Below, in pieces: positions 56,067-64,000 of a stretch of 64,000 nt of DNA. Within the stretch, counting starts at the first letter, position 1; every line of letters begins with the position of its first letter. The notes under the pieces are model-generated. The model was not told where the DNA came from, ran no database searches, and was given only the letters and a program-made list of their open reading frames with translations. The DNA is taken from NCBI RefSeq assembly GCF_902830275.1, contig NZ_CADESW010000002.1, forward strand, positions 599,141-663,140, read 5' to 3'. This stretch comes from Burkholderia stagnalis. GTDB lineage: Bacteria > Pseudomonadota > Gammaproteobacteria > Burkholderiales > Burkholderiaceae. The position numbers and the translations under genes are program-made.

Positions 56067-58537
56067 TGAACCCACGCACCCGGCCCGCCCCCGTCGCCCG
56101 AGGCCTGCGCGCGCTGCGGCAGCGCGCGGTGCTCGCGTGGCTGCTGGGCCTGCTCGCGTGCGGGTTCGCGATCGGTCGCGCGAGCTTCACGGCCGACCTG
56201 TCCGCGTTCCTGCCGCGCGCGCCGAGCGCCGGGCAGCGCGTGCTCGTCGACCAGTTGCGCGACGGCGTCGTGTCGCGGCTGATCCTCGTCGCGATCGACG
56301 GCGGCAACGCGGCGACGCGCGCCGCGCTGTCGCGCCGCATGGCCGCGCAGCTGCGCGTGGACCCGCAGTTCGCGGCGGTCAACAACGGCGAGGCGGCCGA
56401 CGACACGCGCGACCAGCAGTTCGTGCTCGACCACCGCTACCTGTTGAGCCCGGCCGTGACGCCGCAGCGCTTCTCGGCCGACGGCCTGCACCGGGCGCTC
56501 GGCGACAGCCTCGATCTGCTGGGCTCGTCCGCGGGCCTCGTGACGAAGGCGCTGCTGCCGCGCGATCCGACCGGCGAAGTCGCCGCGCTCGTCGGCCAGC
56601 TCGACAGCGGCGCGCAGCCCGCGCTGCGCGACGGCGTCTGGGCGTCGCGCGACGGCACGCGCGCGGTGCTCGTCGCGCAGACGGCCGCCGCCGGCGCCGA
56701 CACCGACGCGCAGGCGCGCGCGATCGACGCGGTGCGACGCGCGTTCGCCGCCGCGCGGCCGGCGACGCCGGACGCGGCCGCGTACACGCTCGCGATGACG
56801 GGCCCGGGCGTGTTCTCGGTCGACGCGCGCGACACGATCCGGCGCGACGTCGAGCGCCTGTCGACGCTGAGCGCGCTGCTGATCGTCGCGCTGCTGCTGA
56901 CGCTGTACCGCTCGCTGCGCACGCTCGCGCTCGGGCTGCTGCCGGTGCTGTCGGGCATCGCGGCCGGCATCGCGGCGGTCAGCGTCGCGTTCGGCACCGT
57001 CCACGGGCTGACGCTCGGCTTCGGCAGCACGCTGATCGGCGAAGCGGTCGACTACTCGATCTACCTGTTCGTGCAATCCGCGCAGGCGGCCCCGCGCGGT
57101 TCGGCACACTCGGCGGCACGCCCGGCCGATGCGACGCGCGCGTGGCTCGCCGCGTACTGGCCGACGATCCGGCTCGGCGTGCTGACGTCCGTATGCGGCT
57201 TCGCGTCGATGCTGTTCTCGGGGTTCCCCGGGCTCGTGCAGATCGGTCTGTTTTCGATCGCCGGCCTGACGGCCGCCGCGCTCGTCACGCGCTTCGTGCT
57301 GCCGCATCTGTACGACGGGGATGTCGCGATGCGCGACGTGTCGCGCGCCGGCGCGCGGCTCGCGCGCGCGGCGGCGGCGGCCCCGCGCCTGCGCTGGCCG
57401 CTCGCGGCGCTGGTGCTGGCCGCGTGCGCCGTGCTCGCACTGCATCGCGACGGGCTGTGGAGCCGCGAACTTGCCGTGCTGAGCCCGGTGCCCGCGCGCG
57501 CGCAGGCGCTCGACGCACGGCTGCGCGCCGATGTCGGCGCGCCCGACGTGCGCTACCTCGTCGTGATCCCGGCCGCGACCGCACAGGCCGCGCTCGAAGG
57601 CGCGGAGAAGGTGGCCGCGCAGTTGCAGCCGCTCGTCGACGGCGGCACGCTCGCGGGCTTCGACACCCCCGCGCGCTTCCTGCCGAGCGACGCCGCGCAG
57701 CGCGCGCGGCAGGCGAGCCTGCCGCAGCCCGACGTGCTCGCCGCGCGCCTGCGCGACGCGGTCGCGAACCAGCCGATCGCGGTGAAGCCGGACCTGTTCG
57801 CGCCGTCCGTCGCCGATGTCGCCGCCGCGCGCCACGCGCCGCTGCTCACGCGCGCGGACCTGCAGGGCACGTCGATGGCGCTGGCCGTCGACGCGCTGCT
57901 GACCGAACGCGCCGGCCGCTGGAGCGCGATGCTGCCGCTGCGGGCACCCGACGTCGCACATGCGGCGCCCGCCGCGCCGAGCCTCGACGCCGCGCCGATC
58001 CGCGCCGCCGTCATGCGCGCGGGCGTTCCCGGCGCGCTGTTCGTCGACCTGAAGGCGGAAGCCGACAGCCTGTACGTGAACTACGTGCGCGAGGATCTGC
58101 GGCTGTCGCTCGCGGGCTTCGCCGCGATCGCCGTGCTGCTGCTGGCCGCGCTGCGCTCGCCGCGGCGCGCCGCGCGCGCGCTCGCGCCGCTCGTCGCGGC
58201 GGTGCTGGTGGTGACCGCGGGCTTCGCGCTCGCCGGCGTGCCGCTGACGATCCTGCACCTGGTCGGGATGCTGCTGATCGTCGCGGTCGGCTCGAACTAT
58301 GCGCTGTTCTTCTGCAAGCGCGGCGACGCGCAGCCTGTCACCCCTCACACGCTGGTGTCGCTGCTGGTCGCCAATCTCGCGACGGTCGCCGGCTTCGGCC
58401 TGCTCGCGCTGTCGCACGTGCCGATGCTCGAAACCTTCGGCCTCACCGTCGGCCCCGGCGCGATGCTCGCACTCGCGTTTGCCGCGATCCTCGCGCCGCG
58501 GCCGGCCGCCTCGCCTCCATCGGAACGCAACACATGA
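56066..58537 (+). CDS. MMPL/RND-type exporter (polyene cluster)
   Basis: An 823-residue transporter with two sets of membrane helices and two large periplasmic loops, as in MMPL lipid exporters. Typical segments are LLTLYRSLRTLALGLLPVL and GFGSTLIGEAVDYSIYLF (the family Asp/Tyr pair), with a second bundle near 680-810. It probably moves the lipid-linked polyene out of the inner membrane together with the LolA-like protein. ATGA overlap to the deacetylase. Confidence 0.9.
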   Translation: MNPRTRPAPVARGLRALRQRAVLAWLLGLLACGFAIGRASFTADLSAFLPRAPSAGQRVLVDQLRDGVVSRLILVAIDGGNAATRAALSRRMAAQLRVDPQFAAVNNGEAADDTRDQQFVLDHRYLLSPAVTPQRFSADGLHRALGDSLDLLGSSAGLVTKALLPRDPTGEVAALVGQLDSGAQPALRDGVWASRDGTRAVLVAQTAAAGADTDAQARAIDAVRRAFAAARPATPDAAAYTLAMTGPGVFSVDARDTIRRDVERLSTLSALLIVALLLTLYRSLRTLALGLLPVLSGIAAGIAAVSVAFGTVHGLTLGFGSTLIGEAVDYSIYLFVQSAQAAPRGSAHSAARPADATRAWLAAYWPTIRLGVLTSVCGFASMLFSGFPGLVQIGLFSIAGLTAAALVTRFVLPHLYDGDVAMRDVSRAGARLARAAAAAPRLRWPLAALVLAACAVLALHRDGLWSRELAVLSPVPARAQALDARLRADVGAPDVRYLVVIPAATAQAALEGAEKVAAQLQPLVDGGTLAGFDTPARFLPSDAAQRARQASLPQPDVLAARLRDAVANQPIAVKPDLFAPSVADVAAARHAPLLTRADLQGTSMALAVDALLTERAGRWSAMLPLRAPDVAHAAPAAPSLDAAPIRAAVMRAGVPGALFVDLKAEADSLYVNYVREDLRLSLAGFAAIAVLLLAALRSPRRAARALAPLVAAVLVVTAGFALAGVPLTILHLVGMLLIVAVGSNYALFFCKRGDAQPVTPHTLVSLLVANLATVAGFGLLALSHVPMLETFGLTVGPGAMLALAFAAILAPRPAASPPSERNT

Positions 58538-59403
58538 ACGTACCCGCCTCCGTATCGCCGCCGCCCGGCGCCGCACGCCGCTGGAAGCCGACGCCGCTGA
58601 TCGCGGGCGCCGCCGCGCTGCATGCGGGCGCCGCGGCGGCCGTCGTCGCGCAGCCGGCCGCGTGGCCGTGGGCAGCCGGCGGCGTCGTTGCGTCGCACCT
58701 CGCGCTGACGGCGGCCGGCCTGTGGCCGCGCAGCACGCTGCTCGGCCCGAACTGGACGCGCCTGCCGGAGCACGCCGGCCGCACGATCGCGTTGACGATC
58801 GACGACGGCCCCGATCCCGACGTCACGCCGCGCGTGCTCGACCTGCTCGACCAGTACGGTGCGCGCGCGACGTTCTTCTGCATCGGCGATCGAGCGCGCC
58901 GCTACCCGCGGTGGATCGAGGCGATCGTCGCGCGCGGCCATGCGCTGGAGAACCACAGCCAGCGGCACCGGCACACGTTCTCGCTGTCGGGGCCGGCCGC
59001 GCTGCGGCGCGAGATCGACGCCGCGCAGCGCACGCTGACCGAGCTGGGCGGCACGCGCCCGCTGTTCTTCCGCGCGCCCGCGGGCCTGCGCAATCCGTTT
59101 CTCGAACCGGTGCTGTGCGAACTCGGCCTGCAGCTCGCGAGCTGGACCCGGCGCGGCTTCGACACGCGCGCGCACGACGCGGGCACGATCACGCGCCGCC
59201 TGCTGCACGGGCTCGCGCCGCGCGACATCCTGCTGGTGCACGACGGCCACGCGGCGCGCGACGCGCGCGGCGAACCGGTCGTGCTCGACGTGCTGCCGGC
59301 CGTGCTGCGCGCGGCGGCCGACGCGCAGTTGCGCTGGACCACGCTGCGCGCCGCGCTTGCGCCGCAGCCGCTGTCGGCGCCTGGCCCGACACCCCCCGTT
59401 TGA
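58534..59403 (+). CDS. Polysaccharide deacetylase (NodB) family protein
   Basis: A 289-residue protein with an N-terminal membrane region (about 20-65) and a NodB domain: motif 1 TIDDGPDPD, motif 2 NHSQRHRH, motif 3 FRAPAGLRNP, and LVHDGH near the C-terminus. The metal Asp-His-His set is therefore complete. Its role here is unclear; it may deacetylate a sugar in a glycolipid product. Coupled by ATGA to the exporter. Confidence 0.88.
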   Translation: MNVPASVSPPPGAARRWKPTPLIAGAAALHAGAAAAVVAQPAAWPWAAGGVVASHLALTAAGLWPRSTLLGPNWTRLPEHAGRTIALTIDDGPDPDVTPRVLDLLDQYGARATFFCIGDRARRYPRWIEAIVARGHALENHSQRHRHTFSLSGPAALRREIDAAQRTLTELGGTRPLFFRAPAGLRNPFLEPVLCELGLQLASWTRRGFDTRAHDAGTITRRLLHGLAPRDILLVHDGHAARDARGEPVVLDVLPAVLRAAADAQLRWTTLRAALAPQPLSAPGPTPPV

Positions 59404-59476
59404 TAAAATTGAAGCGCACTCGGCGCGCCGCCCGGCCTTACCGCGGCGCCCGAGCCGGCCATCGGATTCGACCCTC

Positions 59477-60688
59477 GTGAAACCTCTCCTGCTCTCGCAT
59501 TTCACCGCCACCAGCTGCATCGGCCGCGGCCTCGACGCGACCGTCGCCGCGCTGCGCAGCGCCCGCGGCGGCCTCACGCGATGCGACTTCGAGCACGCGG
59601 ACCTCGACACCTGGATCGGCGCGGTGGAAGGCGTCGACACGCAGCCGGTGCGCGCCGACCTCGCCGCCTTCGACTGCCGCAACCACCGCCTCGCGCAGCT
59701 CGGCCTCGTGCAGGACGGTTTCGCCGAGCGCGTCGCGGCGGCCGTCGCGCGCTACGGCGCGGAACGCGTCGGCGTGTTCGTCGGCACGAGCACGGCCGGC
59801 ATCCTCGAGACGGAGCACGCGTACCGGCGCCGCGACCCGCAAAGCGGCGCGCTGCCGGCCGACTTCCGCTACGCGCAGACCCACAGCCCGTATTCGCCCG
59901 CCGCGTTCGTGCGCGCGTATTTCGCGCTGCGCGGCCCGGCGGCGGCGATCTCGTCCGCGTGTTCGTCCGGCGCGAAGGTGTTCGGCTCCGCGCGCCGCAT
60001 GCTCGACGCGGGGCTGATCGATGCGGCCATCGTCGGCGGCGTCGATTCGCTGTGCCTGACGACGCTGTACGGCTTCAACTCGCTCGAACTGCTGTCGCGC
60101 CGGCCGTGCCGGCCGTTCGACGTCGCGCGCGACGGGATCTCGATCGGCGAGGCCGCCGCGTTCGCGCTCGTCGAGCGTGCGCCCGACGCGCCCGACCGGC
60201 TCGCTGACGATGCGGTCCTGCTGCTCGGCATCGGCGAATCGAGCGACGCGCATCACATGTCGTCGCCGCACCCGGAAGGGCTCGGCGCGCGCGCCGCGAT
60301 CGAGCAGGCGCTCGCGTCGGCGGGCTGCCGCGCGGACGACGTCGACTACATCAACCTGCACGGCACCGCGACGCCGAGCAACGACGCGGCCGAAAGCCGC
60401 GCGGTCGGCGCGCTGTTCGCGCGCACGCCGTGCAGTTCGACGAAGGGCGCGACCGGCCACACGCTCGGCGCGGCCGGCGCGCTCGAGGCGGTCGTCGCGG
60501 CGCTCGCGCTGCGCGACCAGTTCGTGCCGGCCGGCGTCAACACGACGCACCCCGATCCCGCGCTCGCGCCCGGCTACCTGCTCGCAAGCCGCGACGCGCG
60601 CGTGCGTGCCGTTCTCAGCAATTCGTTCGGCTTCGGCGGCACGAACTGCAGCCTGCTGCTCGGCCGCGCGGACCGCGCACGCCGCTGA
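59477..60688 (+). CDS. 3-oxoacyl-ACP synthase (polyene cluster ketosynthase)
   Basis: A 403-residue KAS II-type ketosynthase with a complete Cys-His-His set: SSACSSGAK, NLHGTATPSND, KGATGHTLGAAG, and GFGGTN at the end. GTG 59477 was chosen because residues upstream are not family-like and no ATG fits. It would carry out each chain extension together with the following chain-length factor. Confidence 0.9.
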   Translation: MKPLLLSHFTATSCIGRGLDATVAALRSARGGLTRCDFEHADLDTWIGAVEGVDTQPVRADLAAFDCRNHRLAQLGLVQDGFAERVAAAVARYGAERVGVFVGTSTAGILETEHAYRRRDPQSGALPADFRYAQTHSPYSPAAFVRAYFALRGPAAAISSACSSGAKVFGSARRMLDAGLIDAAIVGGVDSLCLTTLYGFNSLELLSRRPCRPFDVARDGISIGEAAAFALVERAPDAPDRLADDAVLLLGIGESSDAHHMSSPHPEGLGARAAIEQALASAGCRADDVDYINLHGTATPSNDAAESRAVGALFARTPCSSTKGATGHTLGAAGALEAVVAALALRDQFVPAGVNTTHPDPALAPGYLLASRDARVRAVLSNSFGFGGTNCSLLLGRADRARR

Positions 60689-60696
60689 CCACCGAC

Positions 60697-61515
60697 ATGA
60701 CACTGAGCGCCTTCATCGACAGCATCGGCCTGATCGGGCCGGGATTGACCGACTGGCCGCACGCAGCCGACGTGCTCGCCGGACGCGCCGCCTACACGCA
60801 CGCGCGCACCCTGCTGCCGCCGCCGGCCGGCCTGCCGCCGGCCGAGCGGCGGCGCACCGGGCCGGCCGTGCGGGTCGCGCTCGCGGCCGGCCACGCGGCG
60901 GTCGCGGCGAGCGGCCGCGACGCGGCGACGCTCGCGACCGTGTTCAGCGCATCGGGCGGCGACGGCCAGAACTGCCACGCGATCTGCGAGACGCTCGCAA
61001 GCGACGACCGCCACCTGTCGCCGACGCGCTTCCACAATTCCGTGCACAACGCGCCGGCCGGCTACTGGAGCATCGCGACCGGCGCGATGGCCACGTCGAA
61101 CGTGCTGTGCGCGTACGACGGCAGCTTCGCCGCGGGGCTGCTCGAAAGCGTCTGCCAGGTGACGGTCGACCACGTGCCGAGCCTGCTGATCGCGTACGAC
61201 ACCGACTATCCGGAACCGCTGCGCGCGGTGCGGCCGATCGTCGACGCGTTCGGCGTCGCGCTCGTGCTCGCGCCGCAGGCGAGCGCCGGGACCCTCGCGC
61301 GCATCGACCTGCGGCTCACCGACGCGCCCGCGACGATGCTCGCGTCGCCCGGCCTCGAAGCGCTGCGCACCGGCAATCCGGCCGCGCGCGCGCTGCCGCT
61401 GCTCGACGCGCTGGCCGCGCGGCGCACGACGCGCGTCGTGCTCGACTATCTCGACGACACGCGCGTGCAGGTCGACATCGCGATGCCCGATGCGTTCGCG
61501 GAGGGCGCACGATGA
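60697..61515 (+). CDS. Ketosynthase-like chain-length factor
   Basis: A 272-residue ketosynthase-N-like protein that lacks the catalytic Cys; the matching region reads FHNSVHNAPAGYWSIATG. This is the form of the chain-length-factor partner in aryl-polyene ketosynthase pairs. It probably pairs with the full KS just upstream. It overlaps the next gene by ATGA. Confidence 0.88.
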   Translation: MTLSAFIDSIGLIGPGLTDWPHAADVLAGRAAYTHARTLLPPPAGLPPAERRRTGPAVRVALAAGHAAVAASGRDAATLATVFSASGGDGQNCHAICETLASDDRHLSPTRFHNSVHNAPAGYWSIATGAMATSNVLCAYDGSFAAGLLESVCQVTVDHVPSLLIAYDTDYPEPLRAVRPIVDAFGVALVLAPQASAGTLARIDLRLTDAPATMLASPGLEALRTGNPAARALPLLDALAARRTTRVVLDYLDDTRVQVDIAMPDAFAEGAR

Positions 61516-62009
61516 CGCTCGCTGCCGGCACGACGCTCGACCACGCGTGGATCGCCGCGCACATTCCGCACGACGGCGCGATGTGCGTGCTCGACACGGT
61601 CGATGCATGGGACGACACGCGAATCCGCTGCAGCGCGACGAGCCACCGCGACCCGCGCAATCCGCTGCGCGCGCACGGCCGCCTCGCGTCGGTGTGCGGG
61701 ATCGAGTACGCGGCGCAGGCGATGGCCGTGCACGGCGCGCTCGTCGGCGCGCCGCACGCGCGCCCGCGCGCCGGCTTTCTCGCGAGCGTGCGCGGCGTCG
61801 ACGCGTTCGTCGAGCGCCTCGACACCTGCGACGCGCCGCTGACCGTCGAGGCCGAGCGGATCGGCGGCGACGCCGTCACCGTGCTCTACGGCTTCACGCT
61901 TCGCTGCGGCGAACGCGTGCTGCTGACCGGCCGCGCCACGGTGATGCTCGATGCATCGGCGGCCGCCACGCTGCGCCCGCCGGCTGCCGGCGGCGCGGAC
62001 ATTCGATGA
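61512..62009 (+). CDS. ApeP-like 3-hydroxyacyl-ACP dehydratase
   Basis: A 165-residue hotdog-fold protein with the ApeP signature IPHDGAMCVLD, NPLRAHGRL and GIEYAAQAMAVHGAL. It would remove water from 3-hydroxyacyl-ACP to form each double bond. Second dehydratase-like domain of the cluster besides the one fused to the AMP-ligase. Confidence 0.88.
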   Translation: MTLAAGTTLDHAWIAAHIPHDGAMCVLDTVDAWDDTRIRCSATSHRDPRNPLRAHGRLASVCGIEYAAQAMAVHGALVGAPHARPRAGFLASVRGVDAFVERLDTCDAPLTVEAERIGGDAVTVLYGFTLRCGERVLLTGRATVMLDASAAATLRPPAAGGADIR

Positions 62010-62031
62010 CAACGTTGATGGGAACCCGATC

Positions 62032-62334
62032 GTGAAAGGTCGTCAATTCATTTGCTCCGCGCTCGTTCTAGCGCTGATCAGCCCGATCGCGCACGCGGAT
62101 CTGTCCGAGGTGAAACAGGACATCAAGCGGGATTCGAAGGAAGCCGCGCACAAGACCGGCGAGGCCGCGCGCAGCTTCGGGCACGCGACCGCGAGCGCCG
62201 CGAAGGCCGTCGGCCACGGCGTCGCGCATGCGTCGCGCGAAGGCTGGGATGCGACGAAGCATGCGTCGCGCGAGGGCTGGGATGCCACCAAGCGCACGAC
62301 GAAGCGGGTCTTCCACAAGGACGGCAGCGACTGA
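62032..62334 (+). CDS. Small secreted helical protein with tandem repeats
   Basis: A 100-residue protein with a signal peptide (FICSALVLALISPIAHAD) and a charged, helical, apolipoprotein-like mature part. It contains an 11-residue repeat HASREGWDATK twice, encoded by a 33-bp tandem repeat (62227-62292, 30 of 33 identical). GTG 62032 follows GGGAA. I recognise no family; it may be the last gene of the polyene arm. Confidence 0.75.
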   Translation: MKGRQFICSALVLALISPIAHADLSEVKQDIKRDSKEAAHKTGEAARSFGHATASAAKAVGHGVAHASREGWDATKHASREGWDATKRTTKRVFHKDGSD

Positions 62335-62339
62335 GCCGT

Positions 62340-62374
62340 GCGTCGCGACGCAGCGCCAGGCTGCGCCGCGACGC
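62340..62374. terminator. Hairpin between the convergent polyene arm and small membrane protein
   Basis: A 15-position stem with one A-C mismatch (62340-62354 with 62360-62374, five-base loop). It sits between the two stops (62334 and 62381). There is no T-run. Confidence 0.55.
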
Positions 62375-62380
62375 GGCCGT

Positions 62381-62590
62381 TCAGGCCGCCCTGCCGCCGG
62401 TCCGGCGCGCGCGCCGGGCCGGGCCGCACGCGGGACGCCCGCCATACGCCGCGCGCCAGCAATCGCGATGATCGAGCTCGCGCAGCAGGCGCGCGCGGCG
62501 CCGCTCGAGCCAGTAGAGCACGACCATCATCGTCAGCGCGACGGCGAGCGCCGCACCGCCGATCACGAACCCCATCCAGGTGTCACCCAT
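62381..62590 (-). CDS. Small membrane protein
   Basis: A 69-residue protein with one N-terminal membrane helix (WMGFVIGGAALAVALTMMVVLYW) and a basic, Arg/Ala-rich tail. ATG 62590 has GGAG at good distance, which supports a real gene. No family recognised. It lies downstream of phaB on the same strand, after two hairpins. Confidence 0.6.
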   Translation of the reverse strand: MGDTWMGFVIGGAALAVALTMMVVLYWLERRRARLLRELDHRDCWRAAYGGRPACGPARRARRTGGRAA

Positions 62591-62650
62591 GCGTACTCCG
62601 GAACGTGAAGCCGTGGCTGCGCACGCGCCTGCGATCGCAGACGGCCGCGG

Positions 62651-62675
62651 CGGACGCGCCTCGTCGGCGCGTCCG
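62651..62675 (-). terminator. Hairpin downstream of phaB (distal)
   Basis: A perfect 10-bp stem (CGGACGCGCC at 62651-62660, loop TCGTC, GGCGCGTCCG at 62666-62675). No T-run; it precedes the small membrane protein. Confidence 0.4.
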
Positions 62676-62728
62676 TCATCGTCATCGCGTACACGTGCGC
62701 TGCCCCGGCGCTGGATCCAGCGGGAGCA

Positions 62729-62761
62729 CGGCCCGGGCGCGCAAGTGCGCGCCCCGGGCCG
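62729..62761 (-). terminator. Hairpin directly after the phaB stop
   Basis: A 14-bp GC stem with one bulged base (62729-62742 with 62747-62761) begins 7 bp after the phaB stop. No T-run, but it is a likely 3' end for the pha transcript. Confidence 0.55.
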
Positions 62762-62768
62762 CCGCGCG

Positions 62769-63512
62769 TCAATGCATGTGCTGGCCGCCGTTGATCGCGA
62801 TGTTGGAGCCGGTCACGAAGGCCGCCTCCTCGGAGCACAGATACGCGACCAGCCCCGCGACTTCCTCGGGCTTGCCGAGCCGGCCGGCAGGAATCTGCGG
62901 CAGGATCTTCGTGTCGAGGACATCCTGCGGAATCGCCGTCACCATCTTCGTCGCGAGATAACCGGGCGACACCGTGTTCACCGTCACGCCCTTGCGCGCG
63001 ACCTCGAGCGCGAGCGACTTGGTGAACCCGTGCATGCCGGCCTTCGCGGCCGCGTAGTTGGTCTGGCCGACCGAGCCCTTCGAGCCGTTGACCGACGAGA
63101 TGTTGACGATCCGGCCCCAGCCGCGCTCGACCATCCCTTCGCACACCGGCTTGGTCATGTTGAACACGGAATCGAGATTGGTGCGGATCACCGCGTCCCA
63201 GTTGACCTTGTCGAGCTTGCGGAACGTCATGTCGCGCGTGATGCCCGCGTTGTTCACCAGCACGTCGATCGGGCCGAGCTCCTGCACGATCTTCGCCACG
63301 CATTGCTGGCACGAGTCGTGATCGGCCACGTCCACCGGATACGCGTGGAACTCGCGGCCGGCCGCATGCATCTCGGTCAACCAGCGGTCGGCGCCACTGT
63401 TGTTCGGCGAATACGTGACGACCACCCGGTAGCCCGCGTCGTGCAATCGGATGCTGATCGATTCGCCAAGGCCGCCCATTCCACCTGTCACAACTGCAAT
63501 TCGCTTAGTCAT
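62769..63512 (-). CDS. phaB: Acetoacetyl-CoA reductase
   Basis: A 247-residue short-chain dehydrogenase that reduces acetoacetyl-CoA to (R)-3-hydroxybutyryl-CoA for polyhydroxyalkanoate synthesis. NADPH motif VTGGMGGLGES, NNAG, catalytic Ser in NISSVNGS, YAAAK, and the C-terminal GSNIAINGGQHMH typical of PhaB. It follows phaA on the same strand after a 209-bp gap. Confidence 0.95.
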   Translation of the reverse strand: MTKRIAVVTGGMGGLGESISIRLHDAGYRVVVTYSPNNSGADRWLTEMHAAGREFHAYPVDVADHDSCQQCVAKIVQELGPIDVLVNNAGITRDMTFRKLDKVNWDAVIRTNLDSVFNMTKPVCEGMVERGWGRIVNISSVNGSKGSVGQTNYAAAKAGMHGFTKSLALEVARKGVTVNTVSPGYLATKMVTAIPQDVLDTKILPQIPAGRLGKPEEVAGLVAYLCSEEAAFVTGSNIAINGGQHMH

Positions 63513-63721
63513 CCTATAGTTTACCGACAAGAAAAGTGATCGATGATGTGGCGCGGCAACGTGGCACTCGCCGCCGCACACACCGCTTCGATGCGCCTGC
63601 ACCACCCAGCGCATCGCAAAATCGCGCCGCTTGTTGTGAACTGCTCGTCCGGCGCGAATGCCGTATGGCGCGCTCGCGGCGCGCGCATGCACCGCGAACG
63701 TGCCGTGTCTTCAGGCGATGC

Positions 63722-64000
63722 TCAGTCGCGCTCGACCGCGAGCGCGACGCCCATCCCGCCGCCGATGCACAGCGACGCCAGCCCGCGCTTCGCATCGCGC
63801 TTGACCATCTCGTGCAGCAGCGTCACCAGGATCCGGCAGCCCGACGCCCCGATCGGATGACCGATCGCGATCGCTCCGCCGTTCACGTTCACCTTCGACG
63901 TGTCCCAGCCCATCTGCTTGTGCACCGCCAGCGCCTGCGCCGCGAACGCCTCGTTGATCTCCATCAGGTCCAGGTCGCCCGGCGTCCAGCCCGCGCGCTC
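63722..64000 (-). CDS. phaA: Acetyl-CoA acetyltransferase, C-terminal part
   Basis: The C-terminal ~93 codons of a thiolase. The active-site blocks [23 protein letters not shown] (His) and CIGGGMG (Cys) are complete. With phaB next to it this is PhaA, which makes acetoacetyl-CoA. The N-terminus lies outside the window. Confidence 0.95.
   Translation of the reverse strand, partial: ERAGWTPGDLDLMEINEAFAAQALAVHKQMGWDTSKVNVNGGAIAIGHPIGASGCRILVTLLHEMVKRDAKRGLASLCIGGGMGVALAVERD

Noticed and set aside
51802..58576. Long minus-strand open frames (892 and 926 codons) across the polyene cluster
   Set aside because: They lie opposite well-supported plus-strand genes and show only low-complexity Arg/Ala composition.
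1..64000. CRISPR arrays, rRNA and tRNA genes
   Set aside because: No regularly spaced direct repeats and no cloverleaf-like sequence with a T-loop motif were found on either strand; this was a visual search only.

Overview
This is a GC-rich window with tightly packed genes, operon-like gene pairs joined by ATGA overlaps, and long mirror-image open frames opposite most genes. Gene content and synteny point to a Burkholderia-type betaproteobacterium (phaA-phaB, fmdB-DUF502-aspS-nudB-cls, ubiE-ubiJ-ubiB, lutACB with a lactate permease). The organism call is inference from content; no rRNA or tRNA gene was found to confirm it.

Layout. (1) 1-2704: fatty-acid beta-oxidation genes (3-hydroxyacyl-CoA dehydrogenase, acyl-CoA dehydrogenase) behind a TetR regulator. 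(2) 2892-13469: minus-strand housekeeping genes: ClsB-type phospholipid synthase, nudB, aspS, DUF502, FmdB, a TPMT-like methyltransferase, the ubiquinone genes ubiB, ubiJ and ubiE with a Tim44-like protein, DUF971 and a HIT protein. (3) 13551-20449: a 1338-residue FAD/Fe-S dehydrogenase facing ilvA and queF. (4) 20450-24824: a base-composition island with a 936-residue predicted peptidoglycan hydrolase, probably an exported antibacterial effector, overlapping a signal-peptide SH3 protein that may be its immunity partner. (5) 24825-29863: RidA, N-acyl-D-amino-acid deacylase and an RpiR regulator facing a D-serine-dehydratase-like enzyme, together a likely D-amino-acid catabolic unit, then a DJ-1/PfpI protein. 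(6) 29889-38374: MarR/MFS efflux pair, EcsC protein, esterase, CHRD protein, outer-membrane protein, class II aldolase and a phospholipase-D lipoprotein. (7) 38507-44112: lactate utilisation (FCD-GntR regulator, lutA, lutC, lutB, permease). (8) 44222-48942: LoiP-like protease, a 2-oxoacid dehydrogenase E1a-E1b-E2 operon and a GYD protein. (9) 49423-62334: an aryl-polyene/xanthomonadin-like cluster in two divergent arms. (10) 62381-64000: a small membrane protein, phaB and the end of phaA.

The most unusual non-coding signals are: a 309-bp element of nested inverted repeats bounded by 29-bp terminal arms and abutting the glycosyltransferase stop codon; a 50-nt hairpin leader present twice, each time exactly 8 nt before the start codon of an unrelated gene; a plus-strand terminator with no upstream plus-strand gene, which suggests a small RNA or attenuator; strong terminators directly upstream of the DUF502 and ubiJ start codons; and several clean operator-like inverted repeats next to regulator genes.

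Links between genes: the lut genes, permease and GntR regulator form a lactate regulon. In the polyene cluster, acyl activation (AMP-ligase), ACP, ketosynthase plus chain-length factor, ketoreductase and dehydratases build the chain. An acyltransferase, glycosyltransferase, LolA-like carrier and MMPL exporter probably attach it to a lipid and move it outward.
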